Of a stretch of 64,000 bases of DNA, positions 27,254-39,062 are shown piece by piece. Each line of letters begins with the position of its first letter. The first letter of the stretch is position 1. The position numbers and the translations under genes are program-made. The DNA comes from Streptococcus parasanguinis. Lineage in GTDB: Bacteria; Bacillota; Bacilli; Lactobacillales; Streptococcaceae. The notes under the pieces were generated by a model. It was not told the DNA's origin, did no database searches, and was given only the letters and a program-made list of their open reading frames with translations. The stretch covers positions 1 to 64,000 of the forward strand of contig NZ_JAHDAC010000001.1 of assembly GCF_018499505.1 (NCBI RefSeq). The letters run 5' to 3'.

Positions 27254-27284
27254 AAAAGAGGCTCAGTTTTGAGCCTCTTTTTTC
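27254..27284 (+). terminator. Terminator after RNA copy 1
   Basis: AAAAGAGGCTCA / TGAGCCTCTTTT with 4-nt loop, followed by further T; can also serve the minus-strand ABC transporter gene. Confidence 0.8.
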
Positions 27285-27327
27285 TTTAATATACTAACGA
27301 TTTGTTTTTAGGTTAGTGTCAGAAATT

Positions 27328-28902
27328 TTATTCTTTTCTTAGTTCAATGACTTGATTGTATCGACTTTCATTATCTATATGGTGAGCGATTTCTAACACC
27401 ATCATCGGTAGTGAGAAAATCAAGTCTCGAACCATCTGGCTATTTTCTGCGTCAAGAGCTGCAGTTACCTCATCTGCTAATAAAATATCCTTTTTACGAA
27501 GTAGGAAGCGGGCTAGTTCAATCCGGACACGTTGTCCGCCTGAAATATTTTCTCCGTTATTAGTGATTACAAAATCAAGTCCATCAGTGAGTTCATGGTC
27601 GAGTTTGACCTGTCTCAAAACAGTCTCCAATTCTTGATCTGAAAACTCTTGTCCCAAACTGAGATTGTAGCGAATAGTATCATTAAAGAGGAAAGGATGC
27701 TGGCTGATAATGCCTACCTGACGAACAAAGTGACTTGTTTTAACTCCATCCCTTGTACGACAAGTAATCGTTCCGGCATCCGGCTTTTCTTCTCCTGTGA
27801 TCATTCTAAAGAGGGTTGATTTCCCACAGCCACTTGGCCCTTTGATGAGGACTTTTTCGCCTTGTCGAATGGCTAGATTAAGATCGCGAATAATCTCTCT
27901 ACCATTATAAGATTTACTTAAATGAGAAATTTCTAGTTCTTCTACTTGAGAGATCGAATGATTGTCCGTTTCACTATCATCTGCTCGATTTAAAATTCCG
28001 AAAATCTTTTCTGCCGTTGTTTTGGCTCCTTGTACTTCAACCACATCATACATGATATTTTGGATAGGTCCTACCAGTTGACCAGCAGCAATATACATAG
28101 CAACCAGGCTAGCCACTGAAACATGATGACCCTGCATAGCAAGGAAGAACCCTAATACCAAGGGGAGTACTTGGCTCAGAAAGACCATAAAACCATTACA
28201 AAAGAAAACAATATTATGGGTAAAAACAAACTTTTGAATGGCTCGCTGATAACGTAGGTTGATATTCCAGACGCGCTGAGAATTTTCAGGCAAGGCCTGA
28301 TTCATCCGCAAGGTTTGAGCCCCTCGAATACTATCAGAGATTTGGTTATGAACGGCTGTTCTTCCCTGAGACATTTCATCCCCTGAATTCTTTAGCTTAT
28401 TATTCATCAAGAATTGTGGAATGGGACGTAAGATTGTGAAGAAAACAAAGATAGAACCCAATAAAACATTTTGGGCAATGATATAGATCGCCGTAATCAG
28501 TGCTCCAAATCCCCAACATGAAATAGACATATAGCGTTCAAAAAAGTTATCTCCTAGAAATTCCATATCCTGTGTCAGCATGGTAATCTTTTCATCTTCA
28601 CTATATTCCCTGTCTTCCATTAATTTCTGAAAAAGGGCCGTTCGGATATTCATGTGAATTTCACGTCTAAAGACATTATTTGCATGATTACAAAATAACA
28701 TTAGACTATACAAAGCGAAATAGACAGAAAAACCAAAGAGAGCAAATTTCCAAATAGAGGAATAGGTAAGGCTATTTTGATCTATCGATAGTGCTTTGGC
28801 AACAACCAAGGGTTGCCCTAATGCGAGACCCCCATTTGCCAGTGCTCCAATAATGGTTAGGTATTTTGTTTTTTTATCAAGATATTTAAAGATATTAATC
28901 AT
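27328..28902 (-). CDS. ABC transporter, fused permease/ATPase (exporter type)
   Basis: 524 residues: N-terminal six-helix type-1 exporter membrane domain (~15-290) and C-terminal ATPase with Walker A GPSGCGKSTLF near residue 355, signature NISGGQRVRIELA near residue 450, Walker B DILLADEVTAALD and the switch His in EIAHHID. One half-transporter, so it likely homodimerises or pairs with a partner outside the window. Substrate unknown. Shorter than usual (most are 570-600), chiefly from a compact membrane domain. Monocistronic; sits between two identical 22-bp direct repeats (27261-27282, 29207-29228) with a 324-bp non-coding upstream region, which suggests lateral acquisition. Confidence 0.85.
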   Translation of the reverse strand: MINIFKYLDKKTKYLTIIGALANGGLALGQPLVVAKALSIDQNSLTYSSIWKFALFGFSVYFALYSLMLFCNHANNVFRREIHMNIRTALFQKLMEDREYSEDEKITMLTQDMEFLGDNFFERYMSISCWGFGALITAIYIIAQNVLLGSIFVFFTILRPIPQFLMNNKLKNSGDEMSQGRTAVHNQISDSIRGAQTLRMNQALPENSQRVWNINLRYQRAIQKFVFTHNIVFFCNGFMVFLSQVLPLVLGFFLAMQGHHVSVASLVAMYIAAGQLVGPIQNIMYDVVEVQGAKTTAEKIFGILNRADDSETDNHSISQVEELEISHLSKSYNGREIIRDLNLAIRQGEKVLIKGPSGCGKSTLFRMITGEEKPDAGTITCRTRDGVKTSHFVRQVGIISQHPFLFNDTIRYNLSLGQEFSDQELETVLRQVKLDHELTDGLDFVITNNGENISGGQRVRIELARFLLRKKDILLADEVTAALDAENSQMVRDLIFSLPMMVLEIAHHIDNESRYNQVIELRKE

Positions 28903-29226
28903 AAATCTCTCCTAGAAAATAGAACCCTATGGTTGAGAAATATCAGATGTAATCATTAAATCTTATTACATATTATTCTTTGTGATATATTTTACATGCT
29001 CATTATACATCTAAAAATAGGTCTGGTCAATGAATATTCAAAAAATTAGAAATGATTAAATCTTTAATAACTAATATTTTAAGTTAAGCCTTTGCAAATG
29101 CTCTACTTGTCTGTCGGATGAAAATTTACTTTAGTCAATCTTTACAGAAATGAAATAAAAAGCACCCCCAAAGAAAGATATGAAAACATCTAACTCTAGG
29201 AGTACTGCTCAGTTTTGAGCCTCTTT
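28903..29226. other. 324-bp AT-rich non-coding stretch
   Basis: No coding frame seen. It holds the promoter region of the ABC transporter gene (minus strand; TATAAT-like boxes near 28990-29010) and, at 29207-29228, a terminator-like half-hairpin identical to 27261-27282. The 29158-29205 segment (AAAAGCACCCCC...) could be an insertion-sequence end, but I cannot confirm that. Confidence 0.4.
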
Positions 29227-29820
29227 TTATTCATCAAAAAATCCGGATAAGTCCAAGCCTCCGAAGGGGTTGGTGGAGAAGTTCTCTTGCTCTTCAAGGA
29301 GGGTGCGGCCTTGATCAAATTCGAGGAATTGTTCGTAGACAAGGGCTGTCATGCGGGCGTCCTCTAAGCTATCGTGTGATTTTCCTGCGACTCCTAAAAA
29401 TTCTGCAACGGTGTGGAGTTGGAGATTTTTAATGCCGTGGAGGTCAGATGGACGACGTTCGAAAGCCTCGTCAAAGACATCGACAGCGTACTGGTCTTCT
29501 AGATCCAGCCCATTTTCAAGCAGGATGGGAAGGTCGCTCTTTTTGGCATTGTATCCGATCAAGGGCCGGTCTCCAACGAAGGCCTTGAATTCGCTGAGGA
29601 CCTGTTCTAGTTGTGGGGCATTTTGGATCTTGTCCTGGGTAATGCCAGTCAGGCCGTTAATAAAGCTTTTTAGGGGCTTATCGGTGTAAACGTAGGAGTC
29701 GTAGTGATCGACTTCTTTACCGTCCGTGAAACGTACGGCAGACACTTGGATGATCTGATAGGCGCCTTCGTATTGGTTAAATTCGAGGTCAAAGGCGATA
29801 TAATCTTCTAATGCTTTCAT
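29227..29820 (-). CDS. DnaQ-like 3'-5' exonuclease
   Basis: 197-residue DEDDh-type exonuclease of the DNA polymerase III epsilon/PolC-exo family. Exo I FDLEFN near residue 10 (D and E metal ligands), Exo II IGYNAKKSDLPIL near residue 88, Exo III SHDSLEDA near residue 153 with the catalytic His and Asp. No polymerase or other domain, so a stand-alone nuclease for DNA or RNA processing. GGAGA ribosome site. The stop codon lies inside the 22-bp direct repeat. Confidence 0.88.
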   Translation of the reverse strand: MKALEDYIAFDLEFNQYEGAYQIIQVSAVRFTDGKEVDHYDSYVYTDKPLKSFINGLTGITQDKIQNAPQLEQVLSEFKAFVGDRPLIGYNAKKSDLPILLENGLDLEDQYAVDVFDEAFERRPSDLHGIKNLQLHTVAEFLGVAGKSHDSLEDARMTALVYEQFLEFDQGRTLLEEQENFSTNPFGGLDLSGFFDE

Positions 29821-29873
29821 GGGAAATCTCCTGTGGTAGAAAAGAAAAGGGACTGGTAGGATCCAGCCCCGGA

Positions 29874-30368
29874 TTATCGACGGAAAACGCGCGCCCAGAA
29901 ACCTTTGCTTTCTTGCTCTTGAACTTTTTCGTTGGCTTGTTCGAGTTCAAGTTTCAAGGTATCGCGGTCGTTCATTGCTTGTAAAGTCAATTGTTGTTGT
30001 TGGTCCAATTGCTTATCTTTTTCAGCAATTTGAACGTCTTTCACGCGCAACTGTTCATCTTTCTTAGCGAGTTGCTCGTCTTTGGCTTTGAGTTGCTCGT
30101 AGAGACGGACGATTTCAGCATTTTTTTCATCTACCAAAATTTCCATCAATTCGCGTTGCTTCACATCATCGCTGACTGGCTCATCTTCAAAAATAGTTTT
30201 TTTGTAGATTTCTTCGAGCTTGATCAAGCCACTACGGGTTACAACGGTAACCCCTTTTTCGTTTTTTTGGGTATCTTCTGGAGCCAGCGCCTTGACACGG
30301 TTATTGACCGCCTGGCGGCTGACTCCTAAAATTTCAGCAATTTCGCTGACAGTTTTTTCAATCGCCAT
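29874..30368 (-). CDS. rocS: Chromosome segregation regulator RocS
   Basis: 164 residues: N-terminal helix-turn-helix DNA-binding domain (~1-60, VSEIAEILGVSRQAVNNRVKAL), a long coiled coil (~85-150 with repeats of the KDEQLAKKDEQL type) and a short C-terminal amphipathic helix GFWARVFRR. This architecture is that of pneumococcal RocS, which links chromosome segregation, the membrane and capsule-associated kinase signalling. Also annotated as DUF536. AGAGG ribosome site. Confidence 0.9.
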   Translation of the reverse strand: MAIEKTVSEIAEILGVSRQAVNNRVKALAPEDTQKNEKGVTVVTRSGLIKLEEIYKKTIFEDEPVSDDVKQRELMEILVDEKNAEIVRLYEQLKAKDEQLAKKDEQLRVKDVQIAEKDKQLDQQQQLTLQAMNDRDTLKLELEQANEKVQEQESKGFWARVFRR

Positions 30369-30472
30369 AACTTCCTCTAATATCTTTTTCTATGAAATAC
30401 TCTATTAGATAGTAACATAAGTAGGCTAAGCTGTCAAATGAAGCAAAGAAAGGCTAAGCCTTGATACCACGA

Positions 30473-32761
30473 TTAGTGGGCCTCTGTCATTTCAGGAAGA
30501 TGGAGGCTTGATTGTGCTAAGTCAATGGTGAGTTGGTAATCGGTTTGATCACGCACAGTGATTTCAAAGTCCGTCGTGTAAAGGACCAAGCGAAGAGTTG
30601 CCCCTTTTTCGAGCTTGTAGATGGTTGGTTGGAGATCAAAGTCAAATTCCATCCACTCACCTGGCGTTACAGCTTCAACCTCTAAGAGGTCATGCCGGTT
30701 TTGGAGGTTGAGATAACCTTTCGAAATGACTCGTTGGCCAGCTTCCTTGAATGGCAACTCGGTCAAGTTGTCTAGCATATGGTAGCGACCGTTATCCAGT
30801 GTACGGACCGATAAGACTGCAGGATAGGGTTGGAGGTATTTCTTGCTTCCAAACTCTAAGAGTTGGGCTGAGAGAAGGCCTTTATTGGTGCTGGAGTGAA
30901 GTCGTAGGTGAAGGCGAGGTTTCCCGTTGAGGTGCAGGTCTTCTTCGATTGGAAGGTCGATCGTCACCTGTTGGGCCTTGTCTTGGTAGAGATCGCTTAA
31001 GAAGGTCGGATAAGCCTTGCCATAGCGCTCGTAATCTTCCGTCGCATAGCGGTTTTGGATGACTTTTTCATCGTCTCCGAGTAGGAAGGTCCGCTGACTT
31101 GTTTGGTTGCCAAAATCATCCAAGGAAGTCCAACTTTGTTCTCCTGTATTGTCCTGCCAGATGACAGTAGGCAATTCATAGCTTGAATCGTAGCCCAGCA
31201 ATTTTTTAGAGAGAAGGGCGTTCATGCTCTCACGGAAGTCAATGGATTGCCAGTTGTTGAGGTAGACATGGGCACCATTGTGGTAGAAGAGGTGTTTCTT
31301 GATGCTTGCTGGAAGGGCTTGGAACATGTTAAAGACGTGAAGCGGTTTGACATTCCAGTCTTGGGAACCATGAGTGAAGACCACCTCTGCCTTGACCCGA
31401 TTTGCATTTAAGAGATAATTACGATCGTGCCAGAACTGATTGTAGTCTCCAGAAGCTCGGTCCAGCTCTTTTTTGACGCGATCAAGATCGGCTTGTTGGG
31501 TCGCATTGTGGTGTAAATAATCCCCACCTAAAAGGTTGCGCGAGTAGGTTAATTCGGCAAGGGAATCAAAATCTTCACCTGGATAGCCACCAGGACTTGT
31601 CACGAGACCATTTTCGCGGTAGTAGTTGTACCAAGAAGAGATCCCAGCCTCTGCAATGATGACTTCTAGGCCGTCCACACCCGTGGTCGCAAGGCCGTTA
31701 GACATGGTTCCAAGGTAAGAGATCCCGGTGGTTGCGACCTTTCCATTAGACCAATCAGCTTTGACTTGACGTTTGCGTGTATGATCTGTAAAGGCCCGGC
31801 AACGGCCATTGAGCCAATCGATGACATTCTTGTAGGCTTCGATTTGTTGGTAATTTCCATTGGTCATCAGCCCTTGTGAATCTTTTGTCCCCACTCCAGA
31901 GACGTAAAGATTGGCGTAGCCACGTGGAAGCAGGTAGTCATTGAGGGTATAGCTGGAATTGATATGAGTCAGGGTTTCTTCAGCTTCATCGACTAGTTCA
32001 GCTTGACCAAGAGGGTCCACCAATTCTAATTGAGGTGTTTCTACTTGAATGGTATGAGGTTCTTTGACCTCCAGGTCGACATTCATATTGTAGAGGGCCT
32101 TGTCGCTGGCCTTGTCGTTAGTCCCTTGGTGGTAAGGGCTAGCGGTCATGACAGCTGGAATCTTGCCTTCGTAGCGAGGACGGATGATGCTGACCTTGAC
32201 CAAGTCTGGCAGGCCATCTTGGTCGGTATCGACCCGACTTTCGACATAAACGACCTCACGGATAGCATCCTGGCTTGTAAAGGTCGCGAGGCTCTTACCA
32301 TTAAAATAGTGATACTGGTTGGTCTCAGGAATCAAACCATCGCTGACCAACTGATCGATCAAGGTATTGCCTCGTTTGGTGCGGGTGTTTAAGAGTTGGT
32401 AGAGATTTTCTAGGAGAGAACCATATGTGATGGGAAAAGCCGTCTCCTTGCGAAAGGCTTCACTATCATCAAAATCGACAAAAAAGCTAAAGCCCAGTAA
32501 TTGAAAGGCAACTGTATAAAAAATATCTGCTGTTAAGGGTTTTTCAGAGTTGAAAAAGGCTAGCAAATCGGTTTCTTTATCTGCTACAAGAGTCGATAAG
32601 GCATAGTCTGTGTCCTTATATTGGAATGATACTTGGCGGACAAAGGCTTCCAACATTTTTTTCGGATCGCTCTCTTCTTGGAAGTTAAAGCCCAAAAGAG
32701 CCAACTCTTCTTTCATCGTGTCATTGGCTGTAGGAATATAGCTAAATTGATTAAATTTCAT
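30473..32761 (-). CDS. pepX: Xaa-Pro dipeptidyl-peptidase
   Basis: Serine peptidase (S15) that releases X-Pro dipeptides from casein-type and host peptides; cytoplasmic or surface-associated. 762 residues from ATG 32761 ([10 protein letters not shown]), preceded by AGGAG; a 30-residue longer frame has no ribosome site. An N-terminal helical domain is followed by the alpha/beta hydrolase core with nucleophile motif GISYLGT near residue 350, Asp in GSQDWNVK and His in YHNGAHVYL, then a C-terminal beta-sandwich (~560-760). Confidence 0.96.
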   Translation of the reverse strand: MKFNQFSYIPTANDTMKEELALLGFNFQEESDPKKMLEAFVRQVSFQYKDTDYALSTLVADKETDLLAFFNSEKPLTADIFYTVAFQLLGFSFFVDFDDSEAFRKETAFPITYGSLLENLYQLLNTRTKRGNTLIDQLVSDGLIPETNQYHYFNGKSLATFTSQDAIREVVYVESRVDTDQDGLPDLVKVSIIRPRYEGKIPAVMTASPYHQGTNDKASDKALYNMNVDLEVKEPHTIQVETPQLELVDPLGQAELVDEAEETLTHINSSYTLNDYLLPRGYANLYVSGVGTKDSQGLMTNGNYQQIEAYKNVIDWLNGRCRAFTDHTRKRQVKADWSNGKVATTGISYLGTMSNGLATTGVDGLEVIIAEAGISSWYNYYRENGLVTSPGGYPGEDFDSLAELTYSRNLLGGDYLHHNATQQADLDRVKKELDRASGDYNQFWHDRNYLLNANRVKAEVVFTHGSQDWNVKPLHVFNMFQALPASIKKHLFYHNGAHVYLNNWQSIDFRESMNALLSKKLLGYDSSYELPTVIWQDNTGEQSWTSLDDFGNQTSQRTFLLGDDEKVIQNRYATEDYERYGKAYPTFLSDLYQDKAQQVTIDLPIEEDLHLNGKPRLHLRLHSSTNKGLLSAQLLEFGSKKYLQPYPAVLSVRTLDNGRYHMLDNLTELPFKEAGQRVISKGYLNLQNRHDLLEVEAVTPGEWMEFDFDLQPTIYKLEKGATLRLVLYTTDFEITVRDQTDYQLTIDLAQSSLHLPEMTEAH

Positions 32762-32934
32762 GGTGGATTCTCCTATCTTGTTCACATCTCGATTTGAGTG
32801 AGCAGTCGCATCAGCGCTGTCATCGTTCCAATTTCTATTATACTGAATCAAAAAGGGATTGTCTAAAGAAAATAGGGAAAGCGCTTGTCGATAGAGTTTT
32901 TCATAAATCTGCGCAAAATTTCTTGTAAAAAGCC

Positions 32935-32960
32935 AGAAAATCTTTTACAATAAAAAGTGC
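32935..32960 (+). promoter_or_regulatory. Promoter of cppA
   Basis: TTGTAA followed by a 17-bp spacer and TACAAT (about 32924-32952), ending just before the GGAGG of cppA; the divergent pepX promoter shares this ~200-bp region. Confidence 0.5.
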
Positions 32961-32972
32961 TTGGAGGAAGTT

Positions 32973-33740
32973 ATGACAGCAAATCAGATCGTAAGAGTGA
33001 TCCCAGTCTTGAAAGTGAATAACCGAAATGTCAATCAACGCTTTTATGAAGAGACATTGGGAATGAAAGTATTAGTGGAAGAAGGAGCTCTCCTATCTTT
33101 AGGAGATGCCTCAAAAGTAGAAAAAATTGTCTTAGAAGAGTCACCGAGTATGCGTTCGCGTAAGGTCGAAGGTCCAAAGAAATTGGGTCGCATCGTGGTG
33201 AAAGTGGCACAAGCTCAAGAAATTGATTACTTGTTGGCCCGCCAGCCAGAAACAAGCGCCCTTTACCAAGGAGCTAATGGTCGCGCCTTTGAAGTTGTGT
33301 CTCCTCAAGGAGATACCATTTTCGTGCATGCGGAAGAAAATCTTGAAAGCCTAGAACCTTTGGAGAAAGCGCCTCTTGTTGACGTGCCAGAAGATTTCAA
33401 AGGTTTGACGAGCTTTGATGTGGACTTTCTTGAGGTTAATGTGGCCGATTTTGCTGAGTCTGAAAAGTTCTATAGCAACTTGCCAGCTTTGGCACACCTT
33501 ATCCATTTAAAGGAAGCCCAAGGAGAAGATCTCCAAGTGGAGAACAAGGTGACTTGGGATTTGAGCATGGTCAAGGTCGAATTGGCTCCTTTTGATGTGG
33601 AAGTTCTGAAAGAAAGCTTAGGAGAAGCTGTCGATTTTGTGCACCGTAAGGGAACTTTCTTGATTGCCAAGGATCCAAGTCAGATCGAACTCTGGTTTGA
33701 AGCCAATCAAGATCAGGTCCATATTTCTTATGAAGAATAA
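32973..33740 (+). CDS. cppA: CppA-family protein (VOC/glyoxalase fold)
   Basis: 255 residues with two vicinal-oxygen-chelate-type halves: VIPVLKVNNRNVNQRFYEETLGMKVL (~8-33) and FDVDFLEVNVADFAESEKFYSNL (~148-170). Matches the streptococcal CppA family, originally reported as complement C3-degrading proteinase, although no protease motif or secretion signal is visible here. Start at ATG 32973 with GGAGG 4-8 nt upstream; a TTG at 32961 overlaps the ribosome site. Followed 10 bp later by the hydrolase gene. Confidence 0.88.
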   Translation: MTANQIVRVIPVLKVNNRNVNQRFYEETLGMKVLVEEGALLSLGDASKVEKIVLEESPSMRSRKVEGPKKLGRIVVKVAQAQEIDYLLARQPETSALYQGANGRAFEVVSPQGDTIFVHAEENLESLEPLEKAPLVDVPEDFKGLTSFDVDFLEVNVADFAESEKFYSNLPALAHLIHLKEAQGEDLQVENKVTWDLSMVKVELAPFDVEVLKESLGEAVDFVHRKGTFLIAKDPSQIELWFEANQDQVHISYEE

Positions 33741-33750
33741 GAATGGAGTG

Positions 33751-34692
33751 ATGAGCGTGAATGCAATCATCGAAAAAATTACCGAACAAATCCAAGAAGG
33801 CATCTATCCAGGTGCCTCTCTTGCGCTTTACCGCGATGGTCAGTGGAGTGAGCACTATCTGGGACTAGCGGATCCTGAAAAAGGAGAGCCAGTAGTGGCT
33901 GACCAGGTCTATGATTTGGCCAGTGTCAGCAAGGTCGTCGGAGTTGCTACCATCTGTGCCTTTTTGTATGCGAAAGGAGAGCTTCCGCTCGATCGCCCCT
34001 TTAAAGAGCTTTACCCGCGTTTTGCTCATGAGAAGACGACCATCCGGGAACTCTTGACCCATACGTCAGGACTAGATCCTTTTATCCCCAACCGGGATCA
34101 ATTGGATGCGAGACAGTTGAAAACAGCCCTTGAAAATTTGCAGTTAAAAGAAGACAAGAGTTTTCATTACACCGATGTCAATTTTCTTTTGCTGGGCTTT
34201 TGGTTAGAAGAAAGGTTTCACCAGCCCTTGGATCGCTTATTTGAAGAGTTGATTTTTGCACCCTGGAAGATGACGGAGACGCGGTTCGGACCGGTCAAAA
34301 AGGCGGTACCAACGGTCCGTGGAGTGGCTTCTGGAAGTGTTCATGATCCCAAAGCGAGAGTATTGGGCTGTCATGCGGGAAGTGCTGGACTTTTTTCAAC
34401 GGTTCCAGATCTAGAGCGCTTCTTAGAGCATTATCTGAAGGATGATTTTGCGCGTGACTTGTCTCATAATTTTGCGCGTGAAGAGGGCAAGACCCGCGCT
34501 CTCGGATGGAATCTAGAGGGGGAATGGTTGGATCATACGGGCTATACAGGAACCTTCATCATGTACAATCGCAAGAGCCAGGAAGCTGTGATCTTTTTGT
34601 CCAACCGGACCTATGAGAAGGACGAACGGGCCCAATGGATCTTGGACCGCAACTCTTTGATGGACCTGATCAAACAAGAATTTAAAAAATAG
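33751..34692 (+). CDS. Serine hydrolase of the beta-lactamase/AmpC-esterase fold
   Basis: 313 residues. SxxK active-site motif SVSK (in YDLASVSKVVGVAT) near residue 58, YTDVN (YxN motif) near residue 138 and HTG near residue 262 in the KTG position. No signal peptide, so cytoplasmic; such proteins are usually esterases or D-aminopeptidases rather than true lactamases. Start at ATG 33751 with GGAG 3 nt before; ATG 33730, overlapping the cppA end, is possible. Operon with cppA; strong terminator follows. Confidence 0.82.
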   Translation: MSVNAIIEKITEQIQEGIYPGASLALYRDGQWSEHYLGLADPEKGEPVVADQVYDLASVSKVVGVATICAFLYAKGELPLDRPFKELYPRFAHEKTTIRELLTHTSGLDPFIPNRDQLDARQLKTALENLQLKEDKSFHYTDVNFLLLGFWLEERFHQPLDRLFEELIFAPWKMTETRFGPVKKAVPTVRGVASGSVHDPKARVLGCHAGSAGLFSTVPDLERFLEHYLKDDFARDLSHNFAREEGKTRALGWNLEGEWLDHTGYTGTFIMYNRKSQEAVIFLSNRTYEKDERAQWILDRNSLMDLIKQEFKK

Positions 34693-34698
34693 AAATGG

Positions 34699-34728
34699 AA
34701 GGCTAGGATGATGGATCCTAGCCTTTTG
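34699..34728 (+). terminator. Terminator after cppA-hydrolase operon
   Basis: 11-bp perfect stem AAGGCTAGGAT / ATCCTAGCCTT, 5-nt loop, TTTT. Confidence 0.85.
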
Positions 34729-34840
34729 CTATCTGTCAGATAGAACTCAACTCCGTCTTAGGTTGGATTTCCTTCAAAAGCATCGCTTTTTTGGCTGATT
34801 TATATTAAAATAGTAATGACCTTAATAGAGCGAGATGAAT

Positions 34841-35719
34841 ATGAACAAAGAGATAGGCGTCGGAAGGGCGCATAGTAAAATTATCTTAATTGGAGAGCAT
34901 GCAGTGGTCTATGGTTATCCGGCTATTGCTTTGCCACTCCATCATATCGAAGTGATCTGCCAGATCGTCCCAGCAGACAGTCCATGGATTTTGTTTGAAG
35001 ATGACACCTTGTCCATGGCGGTTTTTGCGTCTCTTGAGCACCTCGGGATTAAAGAGGCCCGGATTCGCTGTCGCATTCAGTCCATGGTGCCGGAAAAACG
35101 GGGGATGGGATCGTCTGCGGCGGTGAGTATCGCAGCTATTCGTGCCGTTTTTGACTATTATCAAGAGGAGCTGGATGATGAGACCTTAGAAATCCTGGTC
35201 AATCGAGCAGAAACCATTGCCCATATGAATCCAAGTGGGCTCGATGCCAAGACTTGTTTGAGTGATCAAGCCATTAAATTCATACGGAATGTCGGCTTTT
35301 ACACGCTGGAGCTGGGTATAAAAGCTAGCTTGGTAATTGCAGATACGGGGATTCACGGCAATACCCGTGAGGCGATTCAAAAGGTTGAAGCCAGGGGGCA
35401 GGAAGTTTTGTCCCATTTCCATGAGATTGGTCAGTTGACCCAGCGGGTAGAAGAGGCTCTGAAAATGAATGATCTAACGAACCTAGGACAGGCTCTGACT
35501 ACTTGTCATGAGCACTTGAGAGCTGTGGGGGTCAGCTGTAAAGAAGCCGATCACCTGGTCGCCGTTGCCCTTGAAAATGGGGCCTTAGGCGCTAAAATGA
35601 GCGGAGGCGGTCTTGGAGGTTGTGTGATTGCCCTCGTCAAGGATTCTCGTGAAGCAGCAACCATTGCCCATGCATTAGAAAAAGAAGGAGCGCACCATAC
35701 ATGGATCGAAAACCTGTAA
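34841..35719 (+). CDS. mvk: Mevalonate kinase
   Basis: GHMP kinase, first phosphorylation of mevalonate. 292 residues with IGEHAVVYGYPAIALPL near residue 20, the ATP loop EKRGMGSSAAVSIAAI near residue 92 and the C-terminal KMSGGGLGGCVIAL near residue 254. ATG 34841 is chosen; ATG 34835 two codons earlier is equally readable. First of four overlapping genes: it overlaps mvaD by 19 bp. Confidence 0.96.
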   Translation: MNKEIGVGRAHSKIILIGEHAVVYGYPAIALPLHHIEVICQIVPADSPWILFEDDTLSMAVFASLEHLGIKEARIRCRIQSMVPEKRGMGSSAAVSIAAIRAVFDYYQEELDDETLEILVNRAETIAHMNPSGLDAKTCLSDQAIKFIRNVGFYTLELGIKASLVIADTGIHGNTREAIQKVEARGQEVLSHFHEIGQLTQRVEEALKMNDLTNLGQALTTCHEHLRAVGVSCKEADHLVAVALENGALGAKMSGGGLGGCVIALVKDSREAATIAHALEKEGAHHTWIENL

Positions 35720-36640
35720 AGGCTAAGTCCTATGCCAATATCGCGATTATCAAATACTGGGGAAAAGAAGATGCCAAACAGATGGTCCCTTCGACCAGTT
35801 CGATTTCGTTGACCTTAGAGAATATGTATACAGAGACGAGTCTCTCTCCCTTGCCAGCAGATGCAACTGCGCATGAATTTTACATTGATGGAAAATTTCA
35901 AAATCCAGCTGAGCAAGCCAAAATTGGAGCTGTGATTGATGGCTTGAAGCCAGCAGATGAAGCAGGATTTGTTCGGGTGGATACCAGCAACAACATGCCA
36001 ACCGCAGCAGGCTTGTCCTCTAGCTCGAGCGGGCTTTCTGCTCTCGTCAAGGCTTGCAATCAGTACTATGATTTGGGCTTGAGTCAGGAGGAATTGGCTC
36101 AAAAAGCCAAGTTTGCTTCGGGTTCCTCTTCACGGTCTTTCTTTGGTCCCTTAGCAGCCTGGGACAAAGAAAGCGGAGAAATTTATAAGGTCCAAACAGA
36201 CCTAAAACTCGCGATGATCATGCTGGTCCTCAATGACAAGCAAAAGCCTGTTTCCAGCCGCGAAGGGATGAAACGCTGCATGGAGACTTCGACTAATTTC
36301 AAAGAATGGATCGAAGAGTCTCGACAAGATTACAAGGACATGCTGGACTATCTAGCTGGCAATGATTTTGAACAGGTCGGTCAGTTGACAGAGCGCAATG
36401 CCCTTGCTATGCATGCGACGACTAGAACAGCCACTCCAGCCTTTAGCTACTTGACAGAAGAAAGCCACAAAGCTATGGACTTTGTCCGTGAGCTTCGCGC
36501 TGCAGGCCATGCTTGTTACTTCACCATGGATGCAGGGCCAAACGTTAAGGTTCTCTGTTTAGAAGAAGACTTGGATCAGCTGGTGCCTTTATTTGATGCC
36601 CGCTATCGGACCATCGTATCTAAGACAAAGGACCCTCAAG

Positions 36641-36651
<11 letters not shown>
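35701..36651 (+). CDS. mvaD: Diphosphomevalonate decarboxylase
   Basis: GHMP-fold enzyme that converts mevalonate diphosphate to isopentenyl diphosphate using ATP. 316 residues, with YANIAIIKYWGK near residue 10, the phosphate-binding serine loop GLSSSSSGLSALVKA near residue 103 and TMDAGPNVK near residue 277. Overlaps its neighbours on both sides. Confidence 0.96.
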
Positions 36652-38649
<1,998 letters not shown>

Positions 38650-38665
38650 AGAAAAATCATTTTAG

Positions 38666-38801
38666 AAACTTTCCTTAGGTGAGTACGGACGTCAGCGAAC
38701 TTCTACGAAGTTCCATGACTTAGTTTTGAACCTAAGGTTTCAAAACTCCCGAGTGCCTGAAACAAAAACGTTTCAGGCACTTTTCTCACGGCGGAAAGTT
38801 T
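38666..38801 (+). ncRNA. Putative structured RNA, family copy 2
   Basis: The shortest copy (136 nt). AACTTTCC (38667-38674) / GGAAAGTT (38793-38800), GTGAG / CTCAC, hairpin GAACTTC(TAC)GAAGTTC (38697-38713) framed by GTCA/TGAC, hairpin AGTTTTGAA / TTCAAAACT (38722-38747) with loop CCTAAGG complementary to CCTTAGG (38673-38679), and GTGCCTGAAAC / GTTTCAGGCAC (38753-38780). Stem changes relative to copy 1 are compensated on both strands. Confidence 0.65.
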
Positions 38802-38901
38802 TCGTATATTATGATTCATTTTGAAAATTAGAACTCTTTTATAGTTCTTTGAAGAATCACTTAACTTATTTTACTTAAAAATTAGTTCCTATTCGTTTAG
38901 G

Positions 38902-38935
38902 ATTGGCAAAATATGCCAATTCTTTCTTTTTTTTT
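38902..38935 (+). terminator. Terminator after RNA copy 2
   Basis: ATTGGCA / TGCCAAT with 5-nt loop followed by a 15-nt T-rich run. Confidence 0.8.
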
Positions 38936-39062
38936 GAAAAAGTGTTTCCCTCAAAAATTCTGATAGTTTACGAATCGTTTACGGTTGCTGGAATCGCTTG
39001 CAAAACAGGCTTGTAAAAGAGTATACTAAATAAGGAAAAACATTTTTAAAAAGGAGTTTAGG

